Origin: a virus
DNA length: 27,345 bases
Virus record (IMG/VR): IMGVR_UViG_3300017706_000210
Span: 1-27,345 of that record
Reading direction: 5' to 3' (one strand)
The position numbers and the translations under genes are program-made. This document shows positions 7,032 to 13,428 of the stretch, piece by piece. Position 1 is the stretch's first letter; every line of letters begins with the position of its first letter. Below the pieces are notes generated by a model, which had not been told where the DNA came from, did no database searches, and saw only the letters and a program-made list of their open reading frames with translations.

Positions 7032-7445
7032 ATGGCTAAAAAGGTAGCAGAAGCATACGTTGAACCAGACTCGGTGGTTTTAGATCCAGAAAAATTAGAT
7101 CAATCAATTTTGGATCGTATGCCGCAACCAACTGGCTGGAGAATGTTGGTGCTACCATACGCAGGTAAAGCCAAAACAGAAGGCGGAATCATTCTTACAA
7201 AACAAACAACAGATCGTGAAGCCTTATCGACAGTTGTAGCTTATGTGGTTAAAAAAGGACCTTTAGCTTATAACAACAAAGAAAGATACGGAGATTCACC
7301 CTGGTGTGAAGAGAAGCAATGGGTTTTAATCGGACGCTACTCTGGTTCGAGATTTAAACTTGAGGACGGTGCAGAGGTTCGCATCATCAATGATGATGAA
7401 GTGATTGCCACCATACTTAATCCAGATGATATAGTGAGCTTATGA
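7032..7445 (+). CDS. GroES-like co-chaperonin (Cpn10 family)
   Basis: A phage co-chaperonin that would cap host GroEL and adapt it for folding phage proteins, typically the capsid protein (as T4 gp31 does). The Cpn10 features are visible: a conserved opening PTGWRMLVLP, the flexible mobile-loop region GKAKTEGGIILTKQT that contacts GroEL with its GGIIL core, a central VAYVVKKGPLAY strand, then WVLIGRYSGSRFKL and VRIINDDEVIATI at the end. There are two candidate starts: ATG 7005 (ATGA overlap with the upstream gene) and ATG 7032, preceded by AAGGA 10 bases upstream. I prefer 7032, giving 137 residues; 7005 adds nine. It lies directly before scaffold and capsid genes, the expected place for a capsid-folding helper, and overlaps the scaffold start. 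Confidence 0.88.
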   Translation: MAKKVAEAYVEPDSVVLDPEKLDQSILDRMPQPTGWRMLVLPYAGKAKTEGGIILTKQTTDREALSTVVAYVVKKGPLAYNNKERYGDSPWCEEKQWVLIGRYSGSRFKLEDGAEVRIINDDEVIATILNPDDIVSL

Positions 7446-8350
7446 CGATACAAGAACAAAATCAAATTCAACCAGAGGTTGAGGATATTGAGGTAGAAGT
7501 TACTGAATCACAAGAGGTTTCTAATGAGGCTTCAAGCGACGACGAACTAGAAAATTACACTAAAGGTGTATCAAAAAGAATAAACAAACTGAATGAGAGA
7601 AAAAGAGCTGCCGAAGAAAAAGCAGCTGCACTAGAGGCTGCTTTACAGCAAAGAGAACAAGAAGTGCATGCTTATTACAACCAAGCAGTTCAATCTCAAA
7701 ATAGTTTATTAGCAAAAGAAGAAGAAACCATTAATTTAAAAGAGCGTGAAGCTAATGAGTTGTATAAAAAAGCTCATGGTGCAGGCGATGCTGAACTTAT
7801 GTCAAAAGCTGACAGTTTAAAAAATGAAGTTTCTATTCAAAAAGAAAAAGTAAGAATTGCTAAACAGAGATCTGAACAGAGTTATGCTCAGTCACAGCAA
7901 AATTACTATCAACAACCTGCACAAGAACAACAAGTCCAGGTACAACCAACTCAAGAGGCTTTAGAGTGGAAGTCAAAAAATAATTGGTTTGGTGAAGAAC
8001 CAGAGGCTACACAATACGCTCAATATACCCATGTAAATTTGGTTAATGAGGGTTTTGAGCCAGATTCAAATGAATATTATAACGAGTTAAATAATAGAGT
8101 TTATAAAGTTTATCCAGATCTTAGATCTGATAATGCTGAACAAAGTGAGGGCAGGCCCGCTGTGCAAAGAGTCGCCTCCACTTCCCCAGGAAGTCGGCAA
8201 AAAACACAAGGCAAAAAGAACGGTGTGCAATTTTCAAAAAATGAAGTTGACAGACTCCGTGGACTAAAGCCACATGGCATGACAGAAGATGCCTGGCTAA
8301 AATCCGTTGCTAAAGAAAAACAACGCATTGCATCTAGGGAGGCAAAATGA
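7442..8350 (+). CDS. Capsid scaffolding protein
   Basis: Assembly chaperone that directs capsid protein into a prohead and then leaves. 302 residues: an acidic N-terminus rich in E and V (1-40), a long Lys/Glu/Ala/Gln-rich coiled-coil region (about 45-160), a Gln/Tyr/Pro linker (about 150-180), a region with WKSKNNWFGE and the conserved-looking NNRVYKVYPDLR (about 178-225), and a basic C-terminus with RLRGLKPHGMTEDAWLKSV (about 270-300), the usual coat-binding end. The assignment follows from composition and position between portal and major capsid genes. ATGA overlap with the co-chaperonin gene upstream and overlap with the next gene downstream. Confidence 0.82.
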   Translation: MTIQEQNQIQPEVEDIEVEVTESQEVSNEASSDDELENYTKGVSKRINKLNERKRAAEEKAAALEAALQQREQEVHAYYNQAVQSQNSLLAKEEETINLKEREANELYKKAHGAGDAELMSKADSLKNEVSIQKEKVRIAKQRSEQSYAQSQQNYYQQPAQEQQVQVQPTQEALEWKSKNNWFGEEPEATQYAQYTHVNLVNEGFEPDSNEYYNELNNRVYKVYPDLRSDNAEQSEGRPAVQRVASTSPGSRQKTQGKKNGVQFSKNEVDRLRGLKPHGMTEDAWLKSVAKEKQRIASREAK

Positions 8351-8823
8351 CAACTGAAAAAGAAATAACACAAACCAGAAATTCTCGTGAGTCCGAGCAG
8401 CACGCTAAAAATACTCGTAGACAACCATGGCGACCAGTAAGAAAACTAGAAACACCTCCACCACCAGAAGGATACGAATATCGTTGGATAAGAGAATCCA
8501 TGCTTGGTCAAGAGGATAAAGCTAACGTAAGTAGAAGAATTAGAGAAGGATGGGAACTCGTAAGAGGAACTGATCTCCCTAGTGAATTTTCTTACCCTAC
8601 AGCTGACGAAGGAAGACATGCTGGTCTTGTTTATAGTGAAGGCTTGCTATTAGCAAAAATACCTACCGAAACCAAAGAAGAACGTAATGCTTATTACGAA
8701 GATCAAACCCGCCTTAAAAAAGAGGCTTTAGACAATAATATGTTTACAGAATCTAGGAGAGACGGCAGGTACGTTAAGTATGATGCAGATAGAAAGTCTA
8801 ATGTTACTTTTGGAAAAAAGTAA
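8347..8823 (+). CDS. Conserved head-region phage protein, function unknown
   Basis: 158 residues, charged and Arg-rich. An N-terminal basic region (about 1-35) leads into PPPPEGYEYRWIRESML, then IREGWELVRGTDLPS, EGLLLAKIPTE and a Lys/Arg-rich C-terminus ending in VTFGKK. I recall this family in the same place, between scaffold and capsid, in many marine podoviruses and myoviruses. The start overlaps the scaffold stop by four bases (ATGA). It probably takes part in head assembly or is a minor head component. There is no enzymatic motif. Confidence 0.78.
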   Translation: MTTEKEITQTRNSRESEQHAKNTRRQPWRPVRKLETPPPPEGYEYRWIRESMLGQEDKANVSRRIREGWELVRGTDLPSEFSYPTADEGRHAGLVYSEGLLLAKIPTETKEERNAYYEDQTRLKKEALDNNMFTESRRDGRYVKYDADRKSNVTFGKK

Positions 8824-8844
8824 TTAAAATAGGAGAATATAAAA

Positions 8845-9432
8845 ATGGCTAATAAAGATAGCGCATTTGGATGTAAACCTGTTCGTATGATGAGCGGAGC
8901 ACCCTATTCTGGTGGACAATCCAGATATAGAATTGCTAGTGGAGCAACAACACCAATATTCCAAGGCGACTTGGTAACACAGCTAACTGGCGGTGTAATT
9001 GGTAGACATGCAGCTTCTGGTACTGTTCCAATTGTCGGAGTGTTTAACGGTGTTCAATACACTGATCCAACATCTGGCGAACAAGTGTTTAAAAACTATT
9101 ATCCTGGAAGCATCGCTGCTTCTGATATAATAGCAAGCGTCGTTGATGATCCCAACGTAGTTTTTGAAATTCAAGGAGACGCAGCAATGCCTGTGGCCGA
9201 CTTGTTTGGAAATTTCGAAATCGTTGATGGTTCACCAGTTGGCGATACCTCGTCTGGGATTTCTAACACTGAAATTGGTGTGAGCACTGGTAATACCACT
9301 GCTACATTGCCTTTAAAAGCGTTAGACATATCACAGGATCCAGAAAACGATGATGTTTCATCATCAAATACTAACGTACTTTGTGTCATACAGAATCATA
9401 TCTGTGGACAAAAAAGTGCTGGTTTAGCATAA
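8845..9432 (+). CDS. Capsid decoration-type structural protein
   Basis: 195 residues, predicted mostly beta strand and rich in G, S, T, V and I. It has the pattern of proteins encoded just before the capsid gene in marine phages: AFGCKPVRMMSG at the start, RIASGATTPIFQGDLV, then VGVFNGVQYTDP and GEQVFKNYYPG. Such proteins are usually annotated as head decoration or structural proteins that bind the mature shell. AGGAG at 8831-8835 lies 9 bases before the ATG. It is separated from the capsid gene by only 15 bases, and its TAA overlaps that gene's Shine-Dalgarno sequence. Confidence 0.75.
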   Translation: MANKDSAFGCKPVRMMSGAPYSGGQSRYRIASGATTPIFQGDLVTQLTGGVIGRHAASGTVPIVGVFNGVQYTDPTSGEQVFKNYYPGSIAASDIIASVVDDPNVVFEIQGDAAMPVADLFGNFEIVDGSPVGDTSSGISNTEIGVSTGNTTATLPLKALDISQDPENDDVSSSNTNVLCVIQNHICGQKSAGLA

Positions 9433-9447
9433 GGAGGCTAAAATAAA

Positions 9448-10365
9448 ATGGCAATTTCAAGAGCACAATTAGCGAAAGAGCTAGAGCCTGGTCTAAACGC
9501 ACTTTTTGGGATGTCCTATGATTCCTACGAGAGAGAATATGAAGATATTTTCGTTATCGAGGATTCAAATAGAGCATTTGAAGAAGAGGTTTTAGTAACT
9601 GGATTCGGTTCAGCACCACTTAAGTCTGAGGGACAAGGGGTTCAATTTGATAACGCGTCTGAAAGTTACAGCGCACGTTACACGCATGATACGATTGCGT
9701 TAGCGTTTGCTTTAACAGAAGAAGCAGTCGAAGACAACCTTTACGATTCTTTAGGTAAAAGATACGTTAAAGCATTAGCAAAATCTATGGCTAACACCAA
9801 AGAGGTTAAAGGCGCTGATGTTTTAAACAATGCTTTCTCATCTAGCTTCACAGGAGGCGATGGAGTATCACTTATTAACACTGCCCACACACTATCTGGT
9901 GGTGGAACAGCTGCGAACAGAGCTACTACTATGGCTGACTTAAATGAGGCTTCATTAGAAGACGCATTGATTGATATTTCAACTTTCACGGATGATAGAG
10001 GTTTAACTATTTCTGTCCAAGCTGACAAACTTGTGGTTCCACCACAGTTAGTGTTTGTAGCTGACAGAATCTTAAACTCTCAGCAAAGATCTGGTACAGC
10101 TGATAATGATCTAAACGCAATTAAAAACACTGGGGTTTTACCTGGTGGCTATAGCGTCAACCATTATCTTACTGATCCAGATGCTTTCTTCATCCTTACA
10201 TCTGTAAATAGTGCAGGCGAAGGTCTAAAAATGTTCCAAAGATCTCCAATGGAGACTTCAATGGAACCAGACTTTTCTACTGGCAATATCAGATATAAAG
10301 CGAGAGAGAGATATTCATTCGGTTTCTCTGATTGGAGAGGAATCTACGGATCTCAAGGTGCATAA
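9448..10365 (+). CDS. Major capsid protein (HK97 fold, gpT-like)
   Basis: Main shell protein. The 305 residues match the Mu gpT-like branch of HK97-fold capsid proteins: a helical N-terminal arm (1-40), YARYTHD-type E-loop region SESYSARYTHDTIALAFALT (about 68-90), the spine helix with YVKALAKSMANTKEVKGADVLN, and late strands with KLVVPPQLVFVADRIL, FFILT and the conserved C-terminus YSFGFSDWRGIYGS. There is no delta domain or protease nearby; the separate scaffold gene fills that role. AAGGAGG at 9431-9437, 10 bases upstream, is among the strongest ribosome sites here, as expected for an abundant product. A strong terminator follows. Confidence 0.92.
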   Translation: MAISRAQLAKELEPGLNALFGMSYDSYEREYEDIFVIEDSNRAFEEEVLVTGFGSAPLKSEGQGVQFDNASESYSARYTHDTIALAFALTEEAVEDNLYDSLGKRYVKALAKSMANTKEVKGADVLNNAFSSSFTGGDGVSLINTAHTLSGGGTAANRATTMADLNEASLEDALIDISTFTDDRGLTISVQADKLVVPPQLVFVADRILNSQQRSGTADNDLNAIKNTGVLPGGYSVNHYLTDPDAFFILTSVNSAGEGLKMFQRSPMETSMEPDFSTGNIRYKARERYSFGFSDWRGIYGSQGA

Positions 10366-10374
10366 TTTGAAGTC

Positions 10375-10401
10375 GTAATACACTTTATTACTCAGTATTA
10401 C
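10375..10401. other. Inverted repeat after capsid gene
   Basis: GTAATAC (10375-10381) and its reverse complement GTATTAC (10395-10401) are separated by 13 bases, just upstream of the terminator. GTAATAC also occurs twice in the gap upstream of terL (2296-2302 and 2314-2320). It may protect the 3' end of the capsid transcript or bind a regulator; there is no further support. Confidence 0.35.
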
Positions 10402-10406
10402 AATTT

Positions 10407-10433
10407 AAAGGGCCTTAACTGGCCCTTTTTTTT
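10407..10433 (+). terminator. Rho-independent terminator after major capsid gene
   Basis: Perfect 8-bp stem AAAGGGCC / GGCCCTTT (10407-10414 with 10421-10428), loop TTAACT, then an unbroken run of eight T (10426-10433) overlapping the stem base. It lies 41 bases after the capsid stop and is the clearest terminator in the window. Confidence 0.92.
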
Positions 10434-10465
10434 GCCTAAAATAAATCAATATATTATGTGTAAAT

Positions 10466-10503
10466 AGTTGCAATTAGTTGCATATTTTAGTATATTAGTT
10501 ATG
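10466..10503 (+). promoter_or_regulatory. Sigma70-like promoter of the accessory island
   Basis: The -35 box TTGCAA (10468-10473) and the -10 box TATATT (10491-10496) are separated by exactly 17 bases; transcription would start near 10503. AGTTGCA is repeated at 10466-10472 and 10476-10482, ten bases apart (about one helical turn), the first overlapping the -35. This arrangement suggests a regulator binding site. It follows the terminator by about 35 bases and precedes the zinc-ribbon gene. Confidence 0.65.
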
Positions 10504-10539
10504 TGGGAATTGAAATTAAAAACAAAAACGGAGGCAAGA

Positions 10540-10755
10540 ATGGCTAATTATGTAGTAAGTAGTAATGACATTATTGATGCAGCATGCACCAATGATGGCA
10601 AAGTATGTGAAAAATGTGGTGGTGACGCAGCTGGAGGTAACAACAAAATCCAGTTCTGTTACGACAAAGTTCTTTGCGAACCATGTGGTGAGATCTTCAT
10701 GGAAGAAAAGAAACAAGATCTTTTAAAAATGATAAAAGAAGGAGGGTTAGATTAA
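10540..10755 (+). CDS. Small Cys-rich zinc-ribbon-type protein
   Basis: 71 residues with CEKC at 23-26 and CEPC at 46-49, spaced like a treble-clef or zinc-ribbon knuckle pair, plus C16 and C40. The C-terminus is a charged helix (MEEKKQDLLKMIKEGG). The likely role is metal binding for structure, with DNA, RNA or protein contact; I do not recognise the exact family. The start at 10540 is set by GGAGG (10530-10534), 5 bases upstream. An in-frame ATG at 10501 sits at the predicted transcription start and so is unlikely to be used. First gene of the promoter-bounded island; its stop overlaps the next ATG (TAATG), so it is translated with the DUF2958 gene. Confidence 0.75.
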   Translation: MANYVVSSNDIIDAACTNDGKVCEKCGGDAAGGNNKIQFCYDKVLCEPCGEIFMEEKKQDLLKMIKEGGLD

Positions 10756-11090
10756 TGAAATTAATAACTAAAGAAATTATGAAGAAGCTCAAAAGATCTG
10801 GAGCAAGACCTGTGCCTGTTACTATGACAGGTAATGATATAAAACCAGTGTTGAAATTATTTAATCCAGTGGGAGCTCAGACTTGGTTGATAGCAGCGAT
10901 TGCAGAAGATGAAGACACTATGTATGGCCTTTGTGATCTTGGGTTTGGTTATCCAGAGCTGGGTTATGTAAGCCTAAGTGAAATAGAAAATCTTGATTTA
11001 CCTTTTGGTTTGAAGATTGAAAGAGATACTTGGTGGGAGCCAGAAAAGACTTTACAAGAATATTACAACGATGCAAAGGAGGCAGCATAA
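10755..11090 (+). CDS. DUF2958 family protein
   Basis: 111 residues with the full DUF2958 signature as I remember it: KLFNPVGAQTWLI (34-46), YGLCDLGFGYPELGYVSLSE (57-76) and PFGLKIERD (83-91). The biochemical role of this family is not established. Its members are best known from plasmids and integrative elements, often near antirestriction-type genes, so its presence in a phage structural region suggests transfer from mobile elements. A strong GAAGGAGGG site lies upstream. Both ends overlap neighbours by one base (TAATG), showing a tightly coupled three-gene unit. Confidence 0.85.
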   Translation: MKLITKEIMKKLKRSGARPVPVTMTGNDIKPVLKLFNPVGAQTWLIAAIAEDEDTMYGLCDLGFGYPELGYVSLSEIENLDLPFGLKIERDTWWEPEKTLQEYYNDAKEAA

Positions 11091-11395
11091 TGGAATATAA
11101 ATCAAGTGATGATGTGATAAAAGACTTAATGCCAAAGGTTATTAAGTTGGTAAGACAAACAGCATACGTTGATCCAAATGATCCAAGAGCTACTAACGCA
11201 GATGTTCTTGGAATAATTGTGGCCAAGTATTTAAAATGGGATGGTGCAGACATTATGGAAACAATGCAATCAGCTCTGGAAGATGCCAACTACCACACAC
11301 TAAACGAAAAATTGTTAGAAACATACAAGGATTGGGAGAACGAAGATCCTGGTGAACTTGACTGGAATAACACAGCCAGTCCTGCACATTATTAA
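11090..11395 (+). CDS. Acidic protein of unknown function in accessory island
   Basis: 101 residues, strongly acidic (about 20 D/E against about 10 K/R, hand count), predicted helical, with an acidic C-terminal stretch around KDWENEDPGELDW. I recognise no family. The start at 11090 is set by AAAGGAGG (11075-11082) and by the one-base overlap with the DUF2958 stop; an in-frame upstream start near 11030 would lie inside that gene. Small acidic proteins of phages are sometimes DNA mimics or anti-host factors, but nothing here proves that. Confidence 0.75.
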   Translation: MEYKSSDDVIKDLMPKVIKLVRQTAYVDPNDPRATNADVLGIIVAKYLKWDGADIMETMQSALEDANYHTLNEKLLETYKDWENEDPGELDWNNTASPAHY

Positions 11396-11409
11396 AGGAG
11401 TAATAAATA

Positions 11410-11892
11410 ATGATACCAATAAATAGAATATTTGTTGACATGGACGGAGTCTTAGCTGACTTCGTCCAGGGCGTTCAAGGGCCAAAGTATTTGAATGGCC
11501 CTTTGACTGACAACTTGTATGACGACAATAAAATTGCACTTAGTAATAAAGGCCTATTTAAAGATTTGCCGCCTATGACTGATATGCAAGATCTGATTGA
11601 CGGTATTAAAGATACTGGTATTTACTGGGAGATCCTAACTTGTACTGGTGAGCTGAACAGAAAAAAAGTAGCACAAGACAAAACCACATGGATCAGAGAA
11701 CATGTAGATCCAGGAGTAGTAATTACTTGTACTTTCAAAGGTGAGCAAAAAGCAGCCTATGCAAAACCTGGTTCTGTACTTATTGACGACAGGCCTAAAA
11801 ACATAAACGCCTGGATCGATGCAGGTGGTATAGGTATTCTCCACACCAATGCAGCTGACACTATTGCGCAGCTGCAAGATCTAATAAACTAG
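11410..11892 (+). CDS. HAD-superfamily phosphatase, 5'(3')-deoxyribonucleotidase-like
   Basis: Probably removes the phosphate from a (deoxy)nucleoside monophosphate or a related small phosphate. 160 residues carry the HAD motifs: motif I DMDGVLADF (10-18), with nucleophile D10 and acid/base D12; motif II in EILTCTG, with T77; a Lys candidate at K114 in GEQKAAYAKPG; and motif IV LIDDRPKN, with D126 and D127. The small cap between motifs I and II is typical of the 5'(3')-deoxyribonucleotidase group. AAAGGAG at 11394-11400 precedes the ATG by 9 bases. Last gene of the island. Nucleotide-pool control is the usual reading, but the precise substrate cannot be told. Confidence 0.88.
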   Translation: MIPINRIFVDMDGVLADFVQGVQGPKYLNGPLTDNLYDDNKIALSNKGLFKDLPPMTDMQDLIDGIKDTGIYWEILTCTGELNRKKVAQDKTTWIREHVDPGVVITCTFKGEQKAAYAKPGSVLIDDRPKNINAWIDAGGIGILHTNAADTIAQLQDLIN

Positions 11893-11902
11893 GTTCCTAG
11901 TT
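11887..11902. promoter_or_regulatory. Palindrome overlapping HAD stop codon and next -35 box
   Basis: Perfect 7-bp arms AACTAGG and CCTAGTT around TT. The left arm contains the TAG stop of the nucleotidase gene, and the right arm runs into the -35 box TTGCAC. It fits an operator for the following promoter; with no T-tract it is a poor terminator. Confidence 0.5.
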
Positions 11903-11936
11903 GCACAAATAACATCCAAAAGGTATTATCGATACT
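11899..11936 (+). promoter_or_regulatory. Sigma70-like promoter restarting the structural genes
   Basis: The -35 box TTGCAC (11901-11906), a 17-base spacer and the -10 box TATTAT (11924-11929), with transcription predicted near 11936. AGTTGCA at 11899-11905 lies exactly 25 bases before the -10, the same offset as in the island promoter at 10466. The two appear to be built alike and could answer to the same polymerase or regulator. Confidence 0.6.
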
Positions 11937-11942
11937 GTACTT

Positions 11943-11981
11943 ATGAATGTTGCGGACATGGTGTTCGCAATGGCTAATTAA
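11943..11981 (+). other. 5' leader with hairpin and 12-codon mini-ORF
   Basis: Between the promoter and the next gene, TTGCGGACA (11950-11958) pairs with TGTTCGCAA (11962-11970), giving a 9-bp stem with one G-U pair and a TGG loop. A mini-ORF, ATG at 11943 to TAA at 11981, spans the hairpin but has no clear ribosome site. The hairpin may stabilise or control the transcript of the following gene; this is weakly supported. Confidence 0.35.
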
Positions 11982-11994
11982 AAGGAGGCTGTTT

Positions 11995-12705
11995 ATGACT
12001 ACGCATTTTACCTCTGGCGTTACCAACGTCAGTTCAACTGGGTCCGAAGGACTCGTAAAGCAACCGAGCAAGCACAAGTATCACGATTACTTTAATGATT
12101 TTGATACATACCTAGCTTCGGATTGGACTATTACAACAACTGAGGATGGCACAGGATCCGCAACTGAGGCATTAGCTGACGGCGATGGTGGTTTACTATT
12201 AGTAACCAACGCAGCTGGAGACAATGACCATGACTTTTTCCAACTTGTAAAAGAAGGCTTTAAATATGAAGCTGGAAAACAACTCGGATTCTACTCCAGG
12301 TTTAAAACAAACGACGCTACTCAATCTGATATTGTTTGTGGTTTACAAATAACCGACACAACACCATTAGATGTTTCAGATGGTGTTTTCTTTATTAAAA
12401 GCGACGGATCTACAACTATTTCTTTTGTAGTAGAAAAAAATGGTACGCAATCTACTTTAGATCTACCAAATGCTGTTGCAGATGATACTTTTATGACTGT
12501 TGGTTATTTATATAATCCTAAAGATCAAAAGTTTCATGTTTATCAAAACAATGTATTAGCTGGCACGGTAGTCAACACTAATGCACCAGATGATGAAGAA
12601 TTAACAGTTAGCTTTGGTATTCAAAATGGAGCAGCAGCTGCAAAGACTATGACAATAGACTATGTACACGCTCTAAAAGAACGTACTAGCTCAACTGAAC
12701 TTTAA
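11995..12705 (+). CDS. Beta-rich virion structural protein (jelly-roll/lectin-like)
   Basis: 236 residues, low in Cys, rich in D, T, G and V, and predicted mostly beta. Alternating segments such as KQLGFYSRFK, IVCGLQITD, GVFFIKSDGSTTISFVVEKN and TVGYLYNP resemble concanavalin-like jelly-roll proteins that I recall as structural proteins of marine phages. It may be a head fibre or decoration protein. The start at 11995 is fixed by AAAGGAGG (11981-11988); in-frame sequence upstream (from a TTG at 11947) lies in the leader hairpin. It is the first gene after its own promoter, consistent with high late expression. Confidence 0.72.
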   Translation: MTTHFTSGVTNVSSTGSEGLVKQPSKHKYHDYFNDFDTYLASDWTITTTEDGTGSATEALADGDGGLLLVTNAAGDNDHDFFQLVKEGFKYEAGKQLGFYSRFKTNDATQSDIVCGLQITDTTPLDVSDGVFFIKSDGSTTISFVVEKNGTQSTLDLPNAVADDTFMTVGYLYNPKDQKFHVYQNNVLAGTVVNTNAPDDEELTVSFGIQNGAAAAKTMTIDYVHALKERTSSTEL

Positions 12706-12715
12706 GGAGTAAAAC

Positions 12716-13117
12716 ATGGCTGACGCAGTAACTTCACAAACCATTCAAGATGGTGAGAAAACCGCGATTTTAAAATTTACCAATGTGTCTGACGGCACTG
12801 GTGAGTCGGCTGTAAAAAAAGTAGATGTCTCTGCGCTTACTAAAAATAGCGCAGGGCAAACTTGTACTTCTGTATCGGTAGCAAGAATATATTGGGCAAC
12901 AGTTGGAATGAGCGTCAAATTAGAGTTTGATGCGTCTACCAATGTCCTGCTTCTTGGCTTGCCTGCTGATAGTACGGGTGATGAATATTATGATCTATTT
13001 TCTGGTATTCCTAATAACGCTGGATCTGGCGTTACTGGTGATATTGATTTTACAACGACCTCCCATTCAAGTGGCGATAGCTACTCGATCATATTGGTAC
13101 TTAATAAAAACTATTAA
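12716..13117 (+). CDS. Conserved beta-rich structural protein
   Basis: 133 residues with the recurring phage pattern MADAVTSQTIQDGEK, then ILKFTNVSDGTGES, KVDVSAL, ARIYWATVGMSVKLEF and a C-terminal SSGDSYSIILVLNK. I recall this family as a virion protein of many marine podoviruses and myoviruses, of unknown exact place in the particle. The all-beta pattern suggests a small decoration or head-tail component. AAGGAG precedes the ATG by a normal distance. Two bases separate it from the first of the basic-protein genes. Confidence 0.75.
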   Translation: MADAVTSQTIQDGEKTAILKFTNVSDGTGESAVKKVDVSALTKNSAGQTCTSVSVARIYWATVGMSVKLEFDASTNVLLLGLPADSTGDEYYDLFSGIPNNAGSGVTGDIDFTTTSHSSGDSYSIILVLNKNY

Positions 13118-13119
13118 GA

Positions 13120-13428
13120 ATGGCGGTAACAAAGCCTAAAAAAAAAGCTAAACCAATAGCTAAAACAGTAGGCAAAGGCGGTAATTACCGCTCTACCAAA
13201 AGTGGAGCGGGAATGACCAAAAAGGGTGTTGCTGCTTATCGTAAGAAGAATCCTGGATCTAAACTTAAAACAGCTGTAACAGGAAAAGTTAAAAAAGGAA
13301 GTAAGGCCGCAAAAAGACGTAAATCTTATTGTGCAAGATCCGCAGGACAATTAAAGAAGAGTTCAGCAAAAACCAGGAATGATCCTAATTCAAGAATACG
13401 TCAAGCAAGACGTAGATGGAAGTGTTAA
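13120..13428 (+). CDS. Very basic small protein 1 (phage DUF family)
   Basis: 102 residues, more than a quarter of them K or R. It carries GAGMTKKGVAAYRKKNPGSK (about residues 29-48) followed by LKTAVTGKVKKGSKAAKRR, KSYCARSAGQLKK and the end RRRWKC. This layout matches a small phage and giant-virus family that I recall, possibly catalogued as DUF6321 (unverified). The paired Cys near CARSAG and the terminal RRRWKC may bind metal. Such proteins are likely packed in virions and could bind DNA, but function is unproven. No good ribosome site is seen; translation probably re-initiates from the upstream stop two bases away. Confidence 0.78.
   Translation: MAVTKPKKKAKPIAKTVGKGGNYRSTKSGAGMTKKGVAAYRKKNPGSKLKTAVTGKVKKGSKAAKRRKSYCARSAGQLKKSSAKTRNDPNSRIRQARRRWKC

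Noticed and set aside
10375-10401. T7-type promoter because of TAATAC followed by an ACTCA-like stretch
   Set aside because: Only partial similarity to the T7 consensus, the sequence is explained as an inverted repeat, it lies upstream of a terminator, and no phage RNA polymerase gene is seen here.
12927-13139. 70-aa + strand frame within the gene at 12716
   Set aside because: Hydrophobic out-of-frame shadow; no ribosome site. Considered as a holin because of its hydrophobic stretch, but it lies inside a well-supported structural gene.
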